A DNA stretch of 50,018 nucleotides from Betaproteobacteria bacterium (GCA_029863175.1 JAOTVX010000027.1:1-50018), one strand, 5' to 3'. Numbered from the stretch's first letter, positions 24,402 through 32,685 are shown. Made by a program: numbers and translations. Notes: generated from the letters alone by a model not told the origin.

Positions 24402-24937
24402 TCGGCTCCCCGGCTTACGAGCCGCGCGATATCCTCGACGCACTGCTCCGCGATGCGGCGCACCTCAGCACGCGTGCGCAGCCCGAACGGATGCGGAATG
24501 ACGGCGATGGGAAGGTCGGGCTTGCCCAGCGCGCGCGCCTGGGCCTGGCCGAGCGTGGTAAACGCGGTCGAGCAAACGGTCACGGCAGCCTTGCCGCGCT
24601 TCTCGATTTCAACACTGTCGTGGACACTCCACGACGCACAGGAGCCTCAGTCGCCTGAGCCGGCGATCACCATATCGCACTGGTCCGCGAGCTCCTCGAC
24701 CAGCTCCGGCAGGGCCGGGACCGAGGCCGAAGGTTTGCGGCGCTTGATCACGCGCCGAACCCCGTAGCGGCTCACCAGGAGATCGGCCAGGTCATCCACG
24801 AGGTGGTCGAAGTTCGGCTTGGCGTTGTCGATGAAGCCCACTACCGCGCCTGCGAGACCTGTGCGCCCGGCGCGCGCGGGAGCCGTGCCCGCCTCAAACC
24901 GCAGCGCGGTGGGATCGAAAAGAGTCACTGTTTTCAC
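24398..24937 (-). CDS. UGSC family selenoprotein (TGA read as selenocysteine)
   Basis: A 179-aa protein interrupted by an in-frame TGA (complement of 24647-24649) that should encode selenocysteine at residue 97. Up to the TGA it reads TVTLFDPT ... QCDMVIAGSGD. After it the frame goes on as GSC-ASWSVHDSVEIEKRGKAA ... ARLVSRGAE and stops at 24398. The Sec-Gly-Ser-Cys motif is the defining feature of the UGSC (seleno)protein family known from bacterial metagenomes. A hairpin that fits a bacterial SECIS follows the TGA. The start is GTG 24937 (GTG 24928 possible). It follows the amidase gene by 141 bases and overlaps the next gene by four. A normal gene caller would split or drop it. The biochemical function is unknown; Sec/Cys redox activity is likely. 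Confidence 0.88.
24617..24635 (-). promoter_or_regulatory. Bacterial SECIS-like hairpin
   Basis: On the coding strand, GTCGTGGA-GTG-TCCACGAC forms a perfect 8-bp stem with a GUG loop. It starts 11 nt after the UGA codon, the same spacing as the upper stem-loop in E. coli fdhF. The loop begins with GU, as expected for SelB recognition. It lies wholly inside the coding sequence. Confidence 0.8.
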
Positions 24938-25024
24938 AGATTTGATCCGTGTTTATCTGCGGTAAATGTTTTTGATTCTGTTACACGCTTTCAAAAATTT
25001 CTATCAGCGTGTATCGGCGGCTCA
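24933..25024 (-). repeat. Decamer copies between amidase and selenoprotein genes
   Basis: GATCCGTGTTTATCTGCGGTAAA (split at 24944-24966) and CTATCAGCGTGTATCGGCGGCTC (25001-25023) are two reverse-orientation copies of the GCAGATAAAC family in one 141-base spacer. Confidence 0.55.
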
Positions 25025-25078
25025 AAGGAATTTCACGAATCCGTTCATTTTACGCCCGCACCCGCGCGCCTGCCGAGC

Positions 25079-26497
25079 TCAGGCACCACACGGATCGATC
25101 GGCGTGAGACCGGCCACGCCGAACAGGGACTCGAGGTACGCCGCGGCCGAGATGAGCGCCTCCTCTCCCCGAGGCCTACCGAGAACTTGCAGCCCAACCG
25201 GCAGACCCGCCGCAGTGAAGCCGCACGGCAGGGCGGCCACCGGACACGCGGTCAAGGTGACCGCGTAGCTCAAAACCAGAAACCCCATGTAACCCTCGAA
25301 GCGCACGCCCTCCACTTCCGCGGGATAACGTGTGTCGACATCGAAAGGCGGACACGTCACGGCCGGGCACAGCAGCAGATCGTAGTCTTCGAAAAATCTC
25401 GCGGCGCGCCGGATCAGCTCGCCTTGGGCGATCTCGGCCTCGACAATCTGCTCGGGCTTCAAGCGCAGCCCGAACTCGACGTTCTCGATGATCTCCGGCT
25501 TGTAGAGATGCCGGTTCTTCTCGAGCAACGCGGCGTGGCGTGCGATGAAAACCGCCCCGCGCAAAGTGAGGAAGGTCCGCTCGGCATCAGCGAGGTCGGG
25601 ATGCGTCTCCTCAACCGTAACCCCGTCGCGGGCGAGCTTCTCCACGGCCGCCCGGCAAAGCGCCCGAACCTCGCGATCGACCGCGCCCGCAATGCCGAGA
25701 TCGACGCTGAAGGCGACGCGGCGCGGCTTGCGCCGGAGCACGGCCGCGGTGGCAAAGCTCGGGTGGGGCCCCAACTGCGACAGGGGATCGAGCGGATGCC
25801 ATCCTGCCTCCACGTCGAACATGAGCGCCATGTCCGCGACATTGCGCGCCATCGGTCCTTCCACCGACAACGGATTAAACGGTTGGCGCTGCGTGCGCGC
25901 CACCATGCCGGGACTGGGCCGCAGCCCGGTAATCGAGCAGTAACTCGCGGGCGTGCGGATGCTGCCGCCAAAATCGCCGCCGGTCGCGAGCCATACCTGG
26001 CCGGCCGCGAGCGCCGCCGCGGAGCCGCCGGAGGAGCCGCTTGCGCTCATGCGCGTATCCCACGGGTTGCGGGTGGCGCCGAAGACATCGTTAAAAGTGT
26101 TCCCGCCAGCCGCGAACTCGGGCAGGTTGGTCTTGCCGATCACAATGGCGCCGTTCGCCTCGAGCCGCTCCACCACGACGTCATTCGCCGTCGCGATGCG
26201 GTCGGCATGGATACGGGAGCCGGAAGTGCAGCGCACACCCGCGACATCGGTGTTGTCCTTGACGCCGATCGGCAAGCCGTAGAGGAACTGCGGCGGCAGG
26301 TTCGAGCGATCGAGCTTCTCGAGCCGCACCGCATGATCGCGGGCGCGCTCGAGGCACAGCGTCACCATCGCGTTGATCCGGGGATTCGTCGCCTCGATGC
26401 GCGCCGCGGCGGCATCGACGAGCTCGCGCGGCGCGACCTCGCGCTCTTTCAACAACGCCACCGCTTCGCAGGCGGTGAGCCTCCACAGATCACGCAT
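25079..26497 (-). CDS. Amidase signature family protein
   Basis: A 472-aa amide hydrolase of the amidase signature (AS) family. The Ser-cisSer-Lys triad is visible: K80 in GVKDN, S155 in SGSSGGSAAA and S179 in GGDFGGSIRTPAS. The glycine-rich signature is complete and the C-terminal YAVTLTACPVAALPCGFTAAGLPVGLQVLGRP is standard. No signal peptide. ATG (complement of 26495-26497) begins MRDLWRLTACEAVALLK. It may be the first gene of a unit with the selenoprotein and partner genes 141 bases downstream, or independent. The AS family covers many substrates, and GatA is not indicated because gatB/gatC are absent. Confidence 0.93.
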   Translation of the reverse strand: MRDLWRLTACEAVALLKEREVAPRELVDAAAARIEATNPRINAMVTLCLERARDHAVRLEKLDRSNLPPQFLYGLPIGVKDNTDVAGVRCTSGSRIHADRIATANDVVVERLEANGAIVIGKTNLPEFAAGGNTFNDVFGATRNPWDTRMSASGSSGGSAAALAAGQVWLATGGDFGGSIRTPASYCSITGLRPSPGMVARTQRQPFNPLSVEGPMARNVADMALMFDVEAGWHPLDPLSQLGPHPSFATAAVLRRKPRRVAFSVDLGIAGAVDREVRALCRAAVEKLARDGVTVEETHPDLADAERTFLTLRGAVFIARHAALLEKNRHLYKPEIIENVEFGLRLKPEQIVEAEIAQGELIRRAARFFEDYDLLLCPAVTCPPFDVDTRYPAEVEGVRFEGYMGFLVLSYAVTLTACPVAALPCGFTAAGLPVGLQVLGRPRGEEALISAAAYLESLFGVAGLTPIDPCGA

Positions 26498-26713
26498 GAC
26501 GCCCCTCCCCTGCCGCTGGTCTTCGTCCCCCGCCGTACCGGAGCGATTCTAGCAGCCGGTTGGACCTTGCGATTCGACAGTTTGCTGGATGCAAGACCGT
26601 GTGCGAAATTTGCATGAGGGGAGTTTGCAGGACGAAGTCCGGCAAACTCCTCAATTGACAGCCGACCGCGACCTCCTTAAAAGAGCAGTTACCCCATACC
26701 GGAATCTTCCGTA

Positions 26714-27886
26714 ATGAATGCAAGCGCGCACGGCCCCCTCGCGGGGCTCAAGGTGCTCGAATTCGGGCAGATCGCAGCCGGCCCGTTTGCGAGCTCGTTG
26801 CTCGCCGACCTGGGAGCCGACGTGGTGAAAGTCGAGCGTCCCGACGGCGGCGACGACATGCGGCGCTGGCCGCCCATCGTGGCGGGCACCAGCGGCGAGG
26901 GCTACAGCGAAAACTTCGCCTCCGTGAACCGCAACAAGCGCAGCATTGCGGTCGACCTCAAGGACGTCACGCAGCTCGCGCGCCTGAAGCAGCTTTGCAG
27001 CCGGGTCGATGTCATCGTGGAGAACTTCCGCGGGGGGGTGCTCGAGCGACTCGGTCTCGGCCATCCGGAGCTGGCGCGATCCAATCCGCGGCTCGTTTAT
27101 TGCTCGATCAACGGTTACGGCCAAAGCGGGCCTTATGCCGGGAAGGGGGCGTTCGACGCCACGGTACAAGCCATCAGCGGGATCATGAGCGTGACCGGTG
27201 AAACCAGCGGGCCACCGGCAAAATGCGGCGTGCCAGTGGGCGACTTCGGGGCCGGCCTCTACGGCGCTTTCTGCGTCCTCGCGGCGGTGCTCCAGGCGCG
27301 CGAGACGGGGCGCGGCGCGTTCATCGACTGCTCGATGATGGCAGGACTGCTGGGCATGGCCGCGCTGCAGACGAGCGAGTATTTCGGGACCGGTCAGGCG
27401 CCGCAGCGGCTCGGATCCGCGCACCCGCGCGCGGCGCCATACCAGGGTTTTCAGGCGAAGGACGCGCCGTTCGTGATCGCGGCCGGCAACGAGAGGCTCT
27501 GGCAAGAAGTATGCGATGCCGCAGGCCTGCCGGAACTCAAGTCGGATCCGCGCTTCAATCCGCAGTCGGAACGCGCGCGGAATCAGAAGCAGCTCGCGGC
27601 AATCCTGCAGTCGGTGTTCGCGACCCGCACGAAGGCCGAATGGCTTGGTGAGTTCGATCGGCGGGGCGTGCCCTGCGCGCCGATCAACACCTACCCCGAG
27701 ATCCTCGCCGACCCGCAAGTCGCGCACCTCCGACTCGTGCAGGACATGACGCTACCGAACGGGAAGCGCACCCGCACCGTTGCCTTCCCGGTAAAGATGA
27801 CGGGCTACGAATTCAGCGTGTACCGCCAACCCCCGCTGCTGGGCGAACACACCGAAGAGGTTTTCGCCGAGTGGCTCAGGAATTGA
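26714..27886 (+). CDS. CaiB/BaiF family CoA-transferase (family III)
   Basis: A second class III CoA-transferase, 390 aa. The N-terminal LAGLKVLEFGQIAAGPFASSLLADLGADVVKVERP and VNRNKRSIAVDLKD are typical. The catalytic aspartate is D177 in GVPVGDFGAGLYGAF. VIVENFRGGVLERLGLG and NPRLVYCSINGYGQSGPY are further marks. ATG 26714 is preceded by a weak purine stretch only. It is divergent from the amidase with a 216-base promoter region between them. Its acid substrate is unknown; the surrounding genes point to small organic acids. Confidence 0.93.
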   Translation: MNASAHGPLAGLKVLEFGQIAAGPFASSLLADLGADVVKVERPDGGDDMRRWPPIVAGTSGEGYSENFASVNRNKRSIAVDLKDVTQLARLKQLCSRVDVIVENFRGGVLERLGLGHPELARSNPRLVYCSINGYGQSGPYAGKGAFDATVQAISGIMSVTGETSGPPAKCGVPVGDFGAGLYGAFCVLAAVLQARETGRGAFIDCSMMAGLLGMAALQTSEYFGTGQAPQRLGSAHPRAAPYQGFQAKDAPFVIAAGNERLWQEVCDAAGLPELKSDPRFNPQSERARNQKQLAAILQSVFATRTKAEWLGEFDRRGVPCAPINTYPEILADPQVAHLRLVQDMTLPNGKRTRTVAFPVKMTGYEFSVYRQPPLLGEHTEEVFAEWLRN

Positions 27887-27949
27887 CGCGGGGCCACACG
27901 GCGTAAACCCGACCTGTGGCCAAAGCTTTTCGAACTGACCTTGTCTGTC

Positions 27950-27976
27950 CTTATCTGCGCTTAATTGCGGCTAAAC
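27950..27976 (-). repeat. Decamer copy TTATCTGCGCTTAATTGCGG
   Basis: Reverse-orientation member of the GCAGATAAAC family (27950-27976), followed by nonamers CTTGGCGGT CCTGGCGGT at 27994-28011. Both lie in the spacer between convergent genes. Confidence 0.6.
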
Positions 27977-28044
27977 GTCTTGTCTTGATTTTTCTTGGCG
28001 GTCCTGGCGGTTTGATTCGACTTTTCTTGAGTTCGCGTCCAGCC

Positions 28045-28341
28045 TTATCGCGCCATGATGAGTTCCACCGCGCCCCAGGCGAGCAGCAAAACCCAGACAA
28101 TCACGTACAGCCACTGGTCCCTCAGCATTGCGGGCAGCAATTGCGTCTCGAGCCACTCGAAAAGCCGCCCCGCATAAGGCGCCACACCGACCACGAGTAG
28201 CAACGCAACGAACACGGTCACGGCGAGCACCTGGATGATCGTCAGGCCGGATTGCCGCAGAAGATAGAGGACGAGCCCGTCCCAGACCCGCTTCGCACCA
28301 ATGGCAAACGTCAGCGTGTAGAAGAACGGATCGTCTATCAT
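28045..28341 (-). CDS. Small integral membrane protein
   Basis: A 98-aa protein with two to three predicted membrane helices (IIQVLAVTVFVALLLVVGVAPYAG and LYVIVWVLLLAWGAVELIMA) and a central amphipathic part (RLFEWLETQLLPAMLRDQW). No recognised domain. ATG (complement of 28339-28341) gives MIDDPFFYTLTF; a longer start at 28377 adds 12 residues without a ribosome-binding site. It is convergent with the CoA-transferase and divergent from the ThDP enzyme. Function unknown. Confidence 0.6.
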   Translation of the reverse strand: MIDDPFFYTLTFAIGAKRVWDGLVLYLLRQSGLTIIQVLAVTVFVALLLVVGVAPYAGRLFEWLETQLLPAMLRDQWLYVIVWVLLLAWGAVELIMAR

Positions 28342-28672
28342 CTGGACGCCGCTATTCCAGCACCGCGCCGACCGCACCGCATTGAGTTAGATCAAGTACG
28401 CGCGTTCGTGATAAATTGATGAGGCGCCGCGCGTTGCGCGGCACTTTTTCCCGGCCTGCCATCCATGAATCCTCGCGAATCCCTCGCGCGCACCGGCTCC
28501 GCGGCCTCTGACAGCTAATGGCAAGCGTCGGCAACCCTCGCGTCGGCCGCCCGCCCCGCAGCCTCCGAAGCGCCGTCAGCAAATTTCGCTTTTGTGGCGT
28601 CGGCTGCTCGCGCGCCTTCCCGCCCCTACCTGCGGCCGCCAAGTCCGGCGCGCCCTCCTTGGTCGCATCGCA
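28342..28672. other. Divergent intergenic region with FNR-like box and hairpin
   Basis: No gene is visible in this 331-base interval. TTGAG-TTAG-ATCAA (28382-28395) matches the FNR/ANR consensus TTGAT-N4-ATCAA at all but one base. A perfect hairpin GCCGCGC-GTT-GCGCGGC (28426-28442) is followed by ACTTTTTC, resembling an intrinsic terminator on the plus strand. An open frame continues from 28592 into the ThDP gene but is not conserved-looking. Confidence 0.4.
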
Positions 28673-30358
28673 ATGAACAGCGCCCCTGCTCCACGCTCTG
28701 GCGGGCAGATACTCGTCGACGCGCTGAAAGTCCACGGGGTGGACCTCGCCTTCGGCGTCCCCGGAGAGAGCTATCTCGCAGTGCTCGACGCGCTCTACGA
28801 CGCGCGCGACCAGATCCGTTTCGTTATCTGCCGCCAGGAAGGCGGCGCCGCCAACATGGCGGAAGCCTACGGCAAGCTCACCGGGCGGCCCGGCATCTGC
28901 TTCGTGACGCGCGCTCCGGGCGCAACCAACGCTGCGATTGGTATCCACACGGCCCAGCAGGACTCGACGCCGTTGATTCTCTTCATCGGACAGGTCGGCA
29001 ACAATTTCGTCGAACGCGAGGCGTTCCAGGAGGTCGACTATCGCCGCATGTACGGCCAGATGGCCAAATGGGTCGCGCAGATCGATCGCGCTGACCGCAT
29101 TCCCGAGTACATAAGCCGCGCGTTTCACACGGCGGTGTCAGGTCGTCCCGGTCCGGTCGTGCTCGCGCTCCCCGAGGACATGCTCATTGAGAACGCGACG
29201 GTAGCAGATACAGGTCACTACCGACGCATTGCCGCGCACCCCGGCGAAGCGGACTTGCAGAAGCTGCGCGAAATGCTCGGGCAGGCAAAGCATCCGTTCG
29301 TGATCCTCGGCGGATCGGCGTGGAACGCCGAGGCCTGCGCCGATATTCGAGCCTTCATCGAAGCCAACGATCTGCCCGTCGGCACGGCGTTCCGGCGCCA
29401 GGACCTCTACGACAATCGGTTGGCAAACTTCGTCGGCGACATTGGCATCGGTATCAACCCAGCTCTGTCAGAGCGCGTCAAAGACTCGGATCTCCTGCTC
29501 GCGATCGGGCCGCGCTTGTGCGAGATGACGACCGGCGGCTACACGCTGGTCGATGCGCCACGACCCCGGCAGAAATTTGTGCATGTGCATGCCGGAGCCG
29601 AGACCTTGGGCCGGGTATACGAGCCCGACCTCCCGATACTCTCGGGTATGCCCGAGTTCGCCCGGGCTGTCCGCAAGCTCCCGGCGGTCGAGTCTCGCCC
29701 GTGGAAAGACTGGACGCGCGCAGCGCGCGCCAAATACGAGGAATGGATCCGGCCTGCCGAGACGCCGGGCGACGTCGATCTCGGGCAGGTGATGGTATTT
29801 TTGCGCGGCCGGCTGCCCGCGGAAACGATCGTCGCGAATGGGGCGGGCAATTTTTCCGCGTGGGTTCACCGCTTCTACCAGTACCGCGGCTGCCGCACGG
29901 AGCTCGCGCCGACGAGTGGCGCCATGGGCTACGGCGTTCCCGCCGCGGTCGCCGCCAAGCTCGTCCACCCCGAGCGGCCCGTCGTTTGCTTTTGCGGAGA
30001 CGGCGACTTTCTCATGACCGGCCAGGAGCTCGCCACGGCCGCGCAGTACGACGCCAGGATCGTATTCCTGGTGATCAACAACGGCATGTATGGCACTATC
30101 CGCATGCACCAGGAGCGCGAGTACCCGACCCGGATCAGCGGGACCGAACTCAAGAATCCCGATTTCGCTGCGCTGGCAAGAGCGTACGGCATGCACGGGG
30201 AGATCGTGGAAAAGACCGCGGACTTCGAGCCCGCGTTCGAGCGCGCGTGGAAGGCGAAGACCTCCGCCCTGCTCGAGCTGCGAATCGATCCCGATGCGAT
30301 CACGACGCGCTCGACGCTTACGGCCATCCGCGCCGCTGCGTTGAAGAACAAGAAATAA
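28673..30358 (+). CDS. Thiamine diphosphate-dependent enzyme, acetolactate synthase-like
   Basis: A 561-aa ThDP enzyme with the three-domain fold of acetolactate synthase, oxalyl-CoA decarboxylase and benzoylformate decarboxylase. The catalytic glutamate is E32 in FGVPGESY. CRQEGGAANMAEAYGKLTGRPGI and TRAPGATNAAIGIHTA follow. The ThDP-Mg motif runs from GDGDFLMTGQELATAAQYD to VINNG (about residues 441-470). No small regulatory subunit gene is nearby, so a catabolic role is more likely than branched-chain amino acid synthesis. ATG 28673 gives MNSAPAPRSGGQILVDALK; the upstream extension is a poor match. An ornithine cyclodeaminase-like gene and a hydroxyacid dehydrogenase follow on the same strand. 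Confidence 0.9.
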   Translation: MNSAPAPRSGGQILVDALKVHGVDLAFGVPGESYLAVLDALYDARDQIRFVICRQEGGAANMAEAYGKLTGRPGICFVTRAPGATNAAIGIHTAQQDSTPLILFIGQVGNNFVEREAFQEVDYRRMYGQMAKWVAQIDRADRIPEYISRAFHTAVSGRPGPVVLALPEDMLIENATVADTGHYRRIAAHPGEADLQKLREMLGQAKHPFVILGGSAWNAEACADIRAFIEANDLPVGTAFRRQDLYDNRLANFVGDIGIGINPALSERVKDSDLLLAIGPRLCEMTTGGYTLVDAPRPRQKFVHVHAGAETLGRVYEPDLPILSGMPEFARAVRKLPAVESRPWKDWTRAARAKYEEWIRPAETPGDVDLGQVMVFLRGRLPAETIVANGAGNFSAWVHRFYQYRGCRTELAPTSGAMGYGVPAAVAAKLVHPERPVVCFCGDGDFLMTGQELATAAQYDARIVFLVINNGMYGTIRMHQEREYPTRISGTELKNPDFAALARAYGMHGEIVEKTADFEPAFERAWKAKTSALLELRIDPDAITTRSTLTAIRAAALKNKK

Positions 30359-30371
30359 AGTAAAGCGTCAC

Positions 30372-30480
30372 CGCCAAGAACGCCAAGACCGAGAAGGAAC
30401 GAAAAAGCATTACCGCAAAGACCGCAAAGGACGCGAAGTAAGAGAACGGCTTTACCGCGAAGGACGCTAAGAACGCAAAG
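30372..30480 (+). repeat. Three nonamer arrays (CGCCAAGAA, ACCGCAAAG, GACGCTAAG)
   Basis: CGCCAAGAA CGCCAAGAC at 30372-30389; ACCGCAAAG twice plus GACGCGAAG at 30412-30438; ACCGCGAAG GACGCTAAG AACGCAAAG at 30454-30480. All have nine-base periods and related sequence. Confidence 0.8.
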
Positions 30481-30526
30481 GATTGATTTTCGAAAACCAA
30501 TCTTTGGTTTGCCCCATAGTTGATGA

Positions 30527-30553
30527 CTTAGCGACCTTTGCGTGCTCGGCGGT
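30527..30553 (-). repeat. Inverted nonamer array facing the previous three
   Basis: CTTAGCGAC CTTTGCGTG CTCGGCGGT is the reverse complement of the same nonamer family, so the whole 220-base spacer before 30580 is built of facing nonamer arrays. Confidence 0.75.
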
Positions 30554-30579
30554 AGAGCTTTTAGGCATTGAGTGAAAAC

Positions 30580-31539
30580 ATGATTCGATACTTAAGCGAA
30601 AACGACATCAAGCAGCTGCTCACAATGCCAATCGCGCTCGAATGCGCGGAGCAGGCGTTGCGCGCCCGGGCGCTGGGCGACGCGATCGACGTACCGCGGG
30701 CGCGAATCCATCTCCCGACGGGCACGCACCACGTCCTTCAGGCCGCGGCACCCGCACTCAAGTGCGTCGGGTTCAAGTATTACTATACGACCCCGCACGG
30801 CAAGAGCTTCTATGTTCACCTCATCGATACGGAAAGCGGCCGGCTCGAGGCAATCATCGAGGCCGTCTGGATGAGCATGGTGCGTACCGGTGCGGCAAGC
30901 GGAATCGCGACGAATCAACTGGCAGTCAAGGACGCGAGCGTCGTAGGCCAGATCGGCGCCGGCTTCCAGGGCATCGGCCAGCTCGAGGCCGTTTGCCAGG
31001 TGAGAAAGATCCGCACGGCGCAGATTTTTGCGCGCAACCGGGATCGCCTTCAGGCGTTTTGCTCGAGCATGTCGCAGAAGCTGGGCATCGAGGTCGTCGC
31101 GGCTCCGAGCGTGGAGGCTGCGGTACGTGGGGCCCATGTTGTCAACGTCATCACGAAATCGGCCGAGCCCGTACTCAAGGGCGAGTGGCTTGAACCCGGA
31201 CAGCACGTGAACGCGGCGGGGTCCAACGCGTTAAGCCGACGCGAGCTCGACGATGCGGCGGTGAAGAAGTGCAATGTGATTGCGGTCGATTCGCGCGGTA
31301 CCGCAAGCAAGGAATGCGGCGATCTGCTCCCTTCCGTGGAGAAAGGGTGGCGTCACTGGGACTCGCTGACTGAAATGGGCGAGGTGATCACCGGCAAGGC
31401 GCGCGGACGCTCGTCGCCCATTGACATCACACTCTACGAATCGCACGGCATGGGTATCCTGGACCTCTGGGTCGGCGCGAGGATGCTGGAGCTCGCGCGG
31501 AAGCGCGGCATTGGCACCGAACTGCCGATCGGAGGTTGA
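30580..31539 (+). CDS. Ornithine cyclodeaminase/mu-crystallin family protein
   Basis: A 319-aa NAD(P)-dependent enzyme of the ornithine cyclodeaminase/mu-crystallin family (also containing alanine dehydrogenases, ketimine reductases and tauropine-type enzymes). It begins MIRYLSENDIKQLLTMPIAL. LEAIIEAVWMSMVRTGAASGIATNQLAVKDASVVGQIGAGFQGIGQLEAV carries the nucleotide-binding glycine motif (GQIGAGFQG, about residues 126-134). GQHVNAAGSNALSRRELDD is the family's catalytic-side motif. The ATG is chosen over an upstream TTG. It is likely co-transcribed with the hydroxyacid dehydrogenase 82 bases downstream. The real substrate is not clear from sequence. Confidence 0.88.
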   Translation: MIRYLSENDIKQLLTMPIALECAEQALRARALGDAIDVPRARIHLPTGTHHVLQAAAPALKCVGFKYYYTTPHGKSFYVHLIDTESGRLEAIIEAVWMSMVRTGAASGIATNQLAVKDASVVGQIGAGFQGIGQLEAVCQVRKIRTAQIFARNRDRLQAFCSSMSQKLGIEVVAAPSVEAAVRGAHVVNVITKSAEPVLKGEWLEPGQHVNAAGSNALSRRELDDAAVKKCNVIAVDSRGTASKECGDLLPSVEKGWRHWDSLTEMGEVITGKARGRSSPIDITLYESHGMGILDLWVGARMLELARKRGIGTELPIGG

Positions 31540-31560
31540 ACTTCACCACCCTGGCCGGAG

Positions 31561-31581
31561 AAAAGGTGTCTGACACCTTTT
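31561..31581. repeat. Perfect palindrome AAAAGGTGTC-T-GACACCTTTT
   Basis: Ten-base arms around a single base, next to a decamer copy (31582-31605). A half-copy (TTGACACCTTTT) is at 33034-33045. It could be a small hairpin or repeat relic. Confidence 0.6.
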
Positions 31582-31605
31582 GATCGGCGTTTATCCGCGG
31601 CTAAC
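31582..31605 (-). repeat. Decamer copy in the 31.5 kb spacer
   Basis: GATCGGCGTTTATCCGCGGC followed by TAAC, reverse orientation of the GCAGATAAAC family, 17 bases before the next start codon. Confidence 0.6.
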
Positions 31606-31621
31606 TTTTTGGGTTCGTCAT

Positions 31622-32536
31622 ATGAATACCACCATCCGAAAGATCGGGTTCGTCGGCATCGGCGCCATGGGCACGCCCATGGCCGGACACCTGGCGGACG
31701 CCGGATACCAGCTCGCCATTTACGACTCGGACCCCGCGCGCGTCCGTGCATTCATCGCCTCACGGCAGGTCGCGACCCCATCCACGCTCACCGAACTTGG
31801 GACACACTCGGATCTCGTCATCACCATGCTCCCCGACGGAGGCGTCGTGAGAGGCGTTATGTGTGGAGAGAAGGACTCGATGCACAACTGCGTGGCAACG
31901 GGGCTCAGGAAAGGCGCGATCGTGCTCGACATGAGCTCGTCCTCGCCCGTCGGCACGCGCGAGCTCGCGCCGGTGCTCGAGGCGCGCGGTATCCGGCTGA
32001 TGGATGCTCCCGTCTCGGGCGGGGTCAAGCGGGCGGTGTCCGCCGGGCTCGCGATCATGGCGGGCGGAGATGGTGGCCTGCTCGAGGCATGCCGGCCCGT
32101 ACTCGAGAAGATGGGCAAGCAGATCTTCCACGCCGGGCCACTTGGCGCCGGCCATGCGGTCAAGGCGCTCAACAACTACGTCTCAGCGGCGGGGCTGATC
32201 GCGGCATGCGAGGCCGCCATCGCGGCGCAGGGCTTCGGCATCGATCCCAACGTGCTCGTGGACATCCTCAACGCCTCGTCGGGCATGAACAACACCACAG
32301 CCAACAAGATGAAACAGTTCATGCTGTCGGGTGCATTCAATGCCGGCTTCTCGACGGGGCTCATGGCCAAGGACTTGCGAATGGCCCTCGAAATCGCAAA
32401 CGCGACCGGCACCGCGGCGCCGCTTGCCGAGCCCTGCGTTAAGGTCTGGAACGAGATGGAACGGGCGCTCGGCGCGGGAAGCGATCACACCGAGATGCTT
32501 CGCTTCCTCCAGAATCTGCGCGACAATAGGCCCTAG
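31622..32536 (+). CDS. NAD-dependent beta-hydroxyacid dehydrogenase (HIBADH family)
   Basis: A 304-aa enzyme of the 3-hydroxyisobutyrate dehydrogenase family (also tartronate semialdehyde reductase and L-threonate dehydrogenase). The dinucleotide motif GFVGIGAMGTPMAGHL is at residues 9-24. The substrate motif DAPVSGGVKRA is near 134-144. The catalytic lysine is K181 in GHAVKALNNYVSA, and KDLRMALE follows near 250. ATG 31622 gives a normal start. A broken OtnK gene at 35.5 kb hints at four-carbon acid sugar degradation, where LtnD-type members of this family act. That link is only suggestive. Confidence 0.92.
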   Translation: MNTTIRKIGFVGIGAMGTPMAGHLADAGYQLAIYDSDPARVRAFIASRQVATPSTLTELGTHSDLVITMLPDGGVVRGVMCGEKDSMHNCVATGLRKGAIVLDMSSSSPVGTRELAPVLEARGIRLMDAPVSGGVKRAVSAGLAIMAGGDGGLLEACRPVLEKMGKQIFHAGPLGAGHAVKALNNYVSAAGLIAACEAAIAAQGFGIDPNVLVDILNASSGMNNTTANKMKQFMLSGAFNAGFSTGLMAKDLRMALEIANATGTAAPLAEPCVKVWNEMERALGAGSDHTEMLRFLQNLRDNRP

Positions 32537-32578
32537 AGCATCGGGGCCGCCAAGAGGCCAGGAAAAAGCAAAATTCAA

Positions 32579-32602
32579 GCCGCAGATCAACGCGGATACG
32601 AA
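32579..32602 (+). repeat. Decamer copy GCCGCAGATCAACGCGGATA
   Basis: Forward member of the GCAGATAAAC family, followed within 20 bases by the ATTCACG heptamers at 32618-32666. Confidence 0.5.
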
Positions 32603-32617
32603 CAAAAGCAACATTTT

Positions 32618-32666
32618 CAACTCACGAATCACGAATCACGATTCACGATTCACGATTCTCGAGTTG
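32618..32666. repeat. Quasi-palindromic heptamer array (ACGAATC/ACGATTC)
   Basis: Two ACGAATC units turn into three ACGATTC units, bounded by CAACTC (32618-32623) and GAGTTG (32661-32666). The whole forms a near-perfect hairpin just before the next gene. Confidence 0.7.
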
Positions 32667-32685
32667 CGGTCAGCGGAGACAAGTG

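Noticed and set aside
24398..24583. A separate 61-aa gene downstream of the TGA
   Set aside because: It is in the same frame as the upstream 96 codons and matches the second half of the UGSC protein, so it is one selenoprotein, not two genes.
28673..30358. ilvB, branched-chain acetolactate synthase
   Set aside because: There is no small subunit gene or ilvC next to it, and the neighbours are catabolic; the general ThDP family call is safer.
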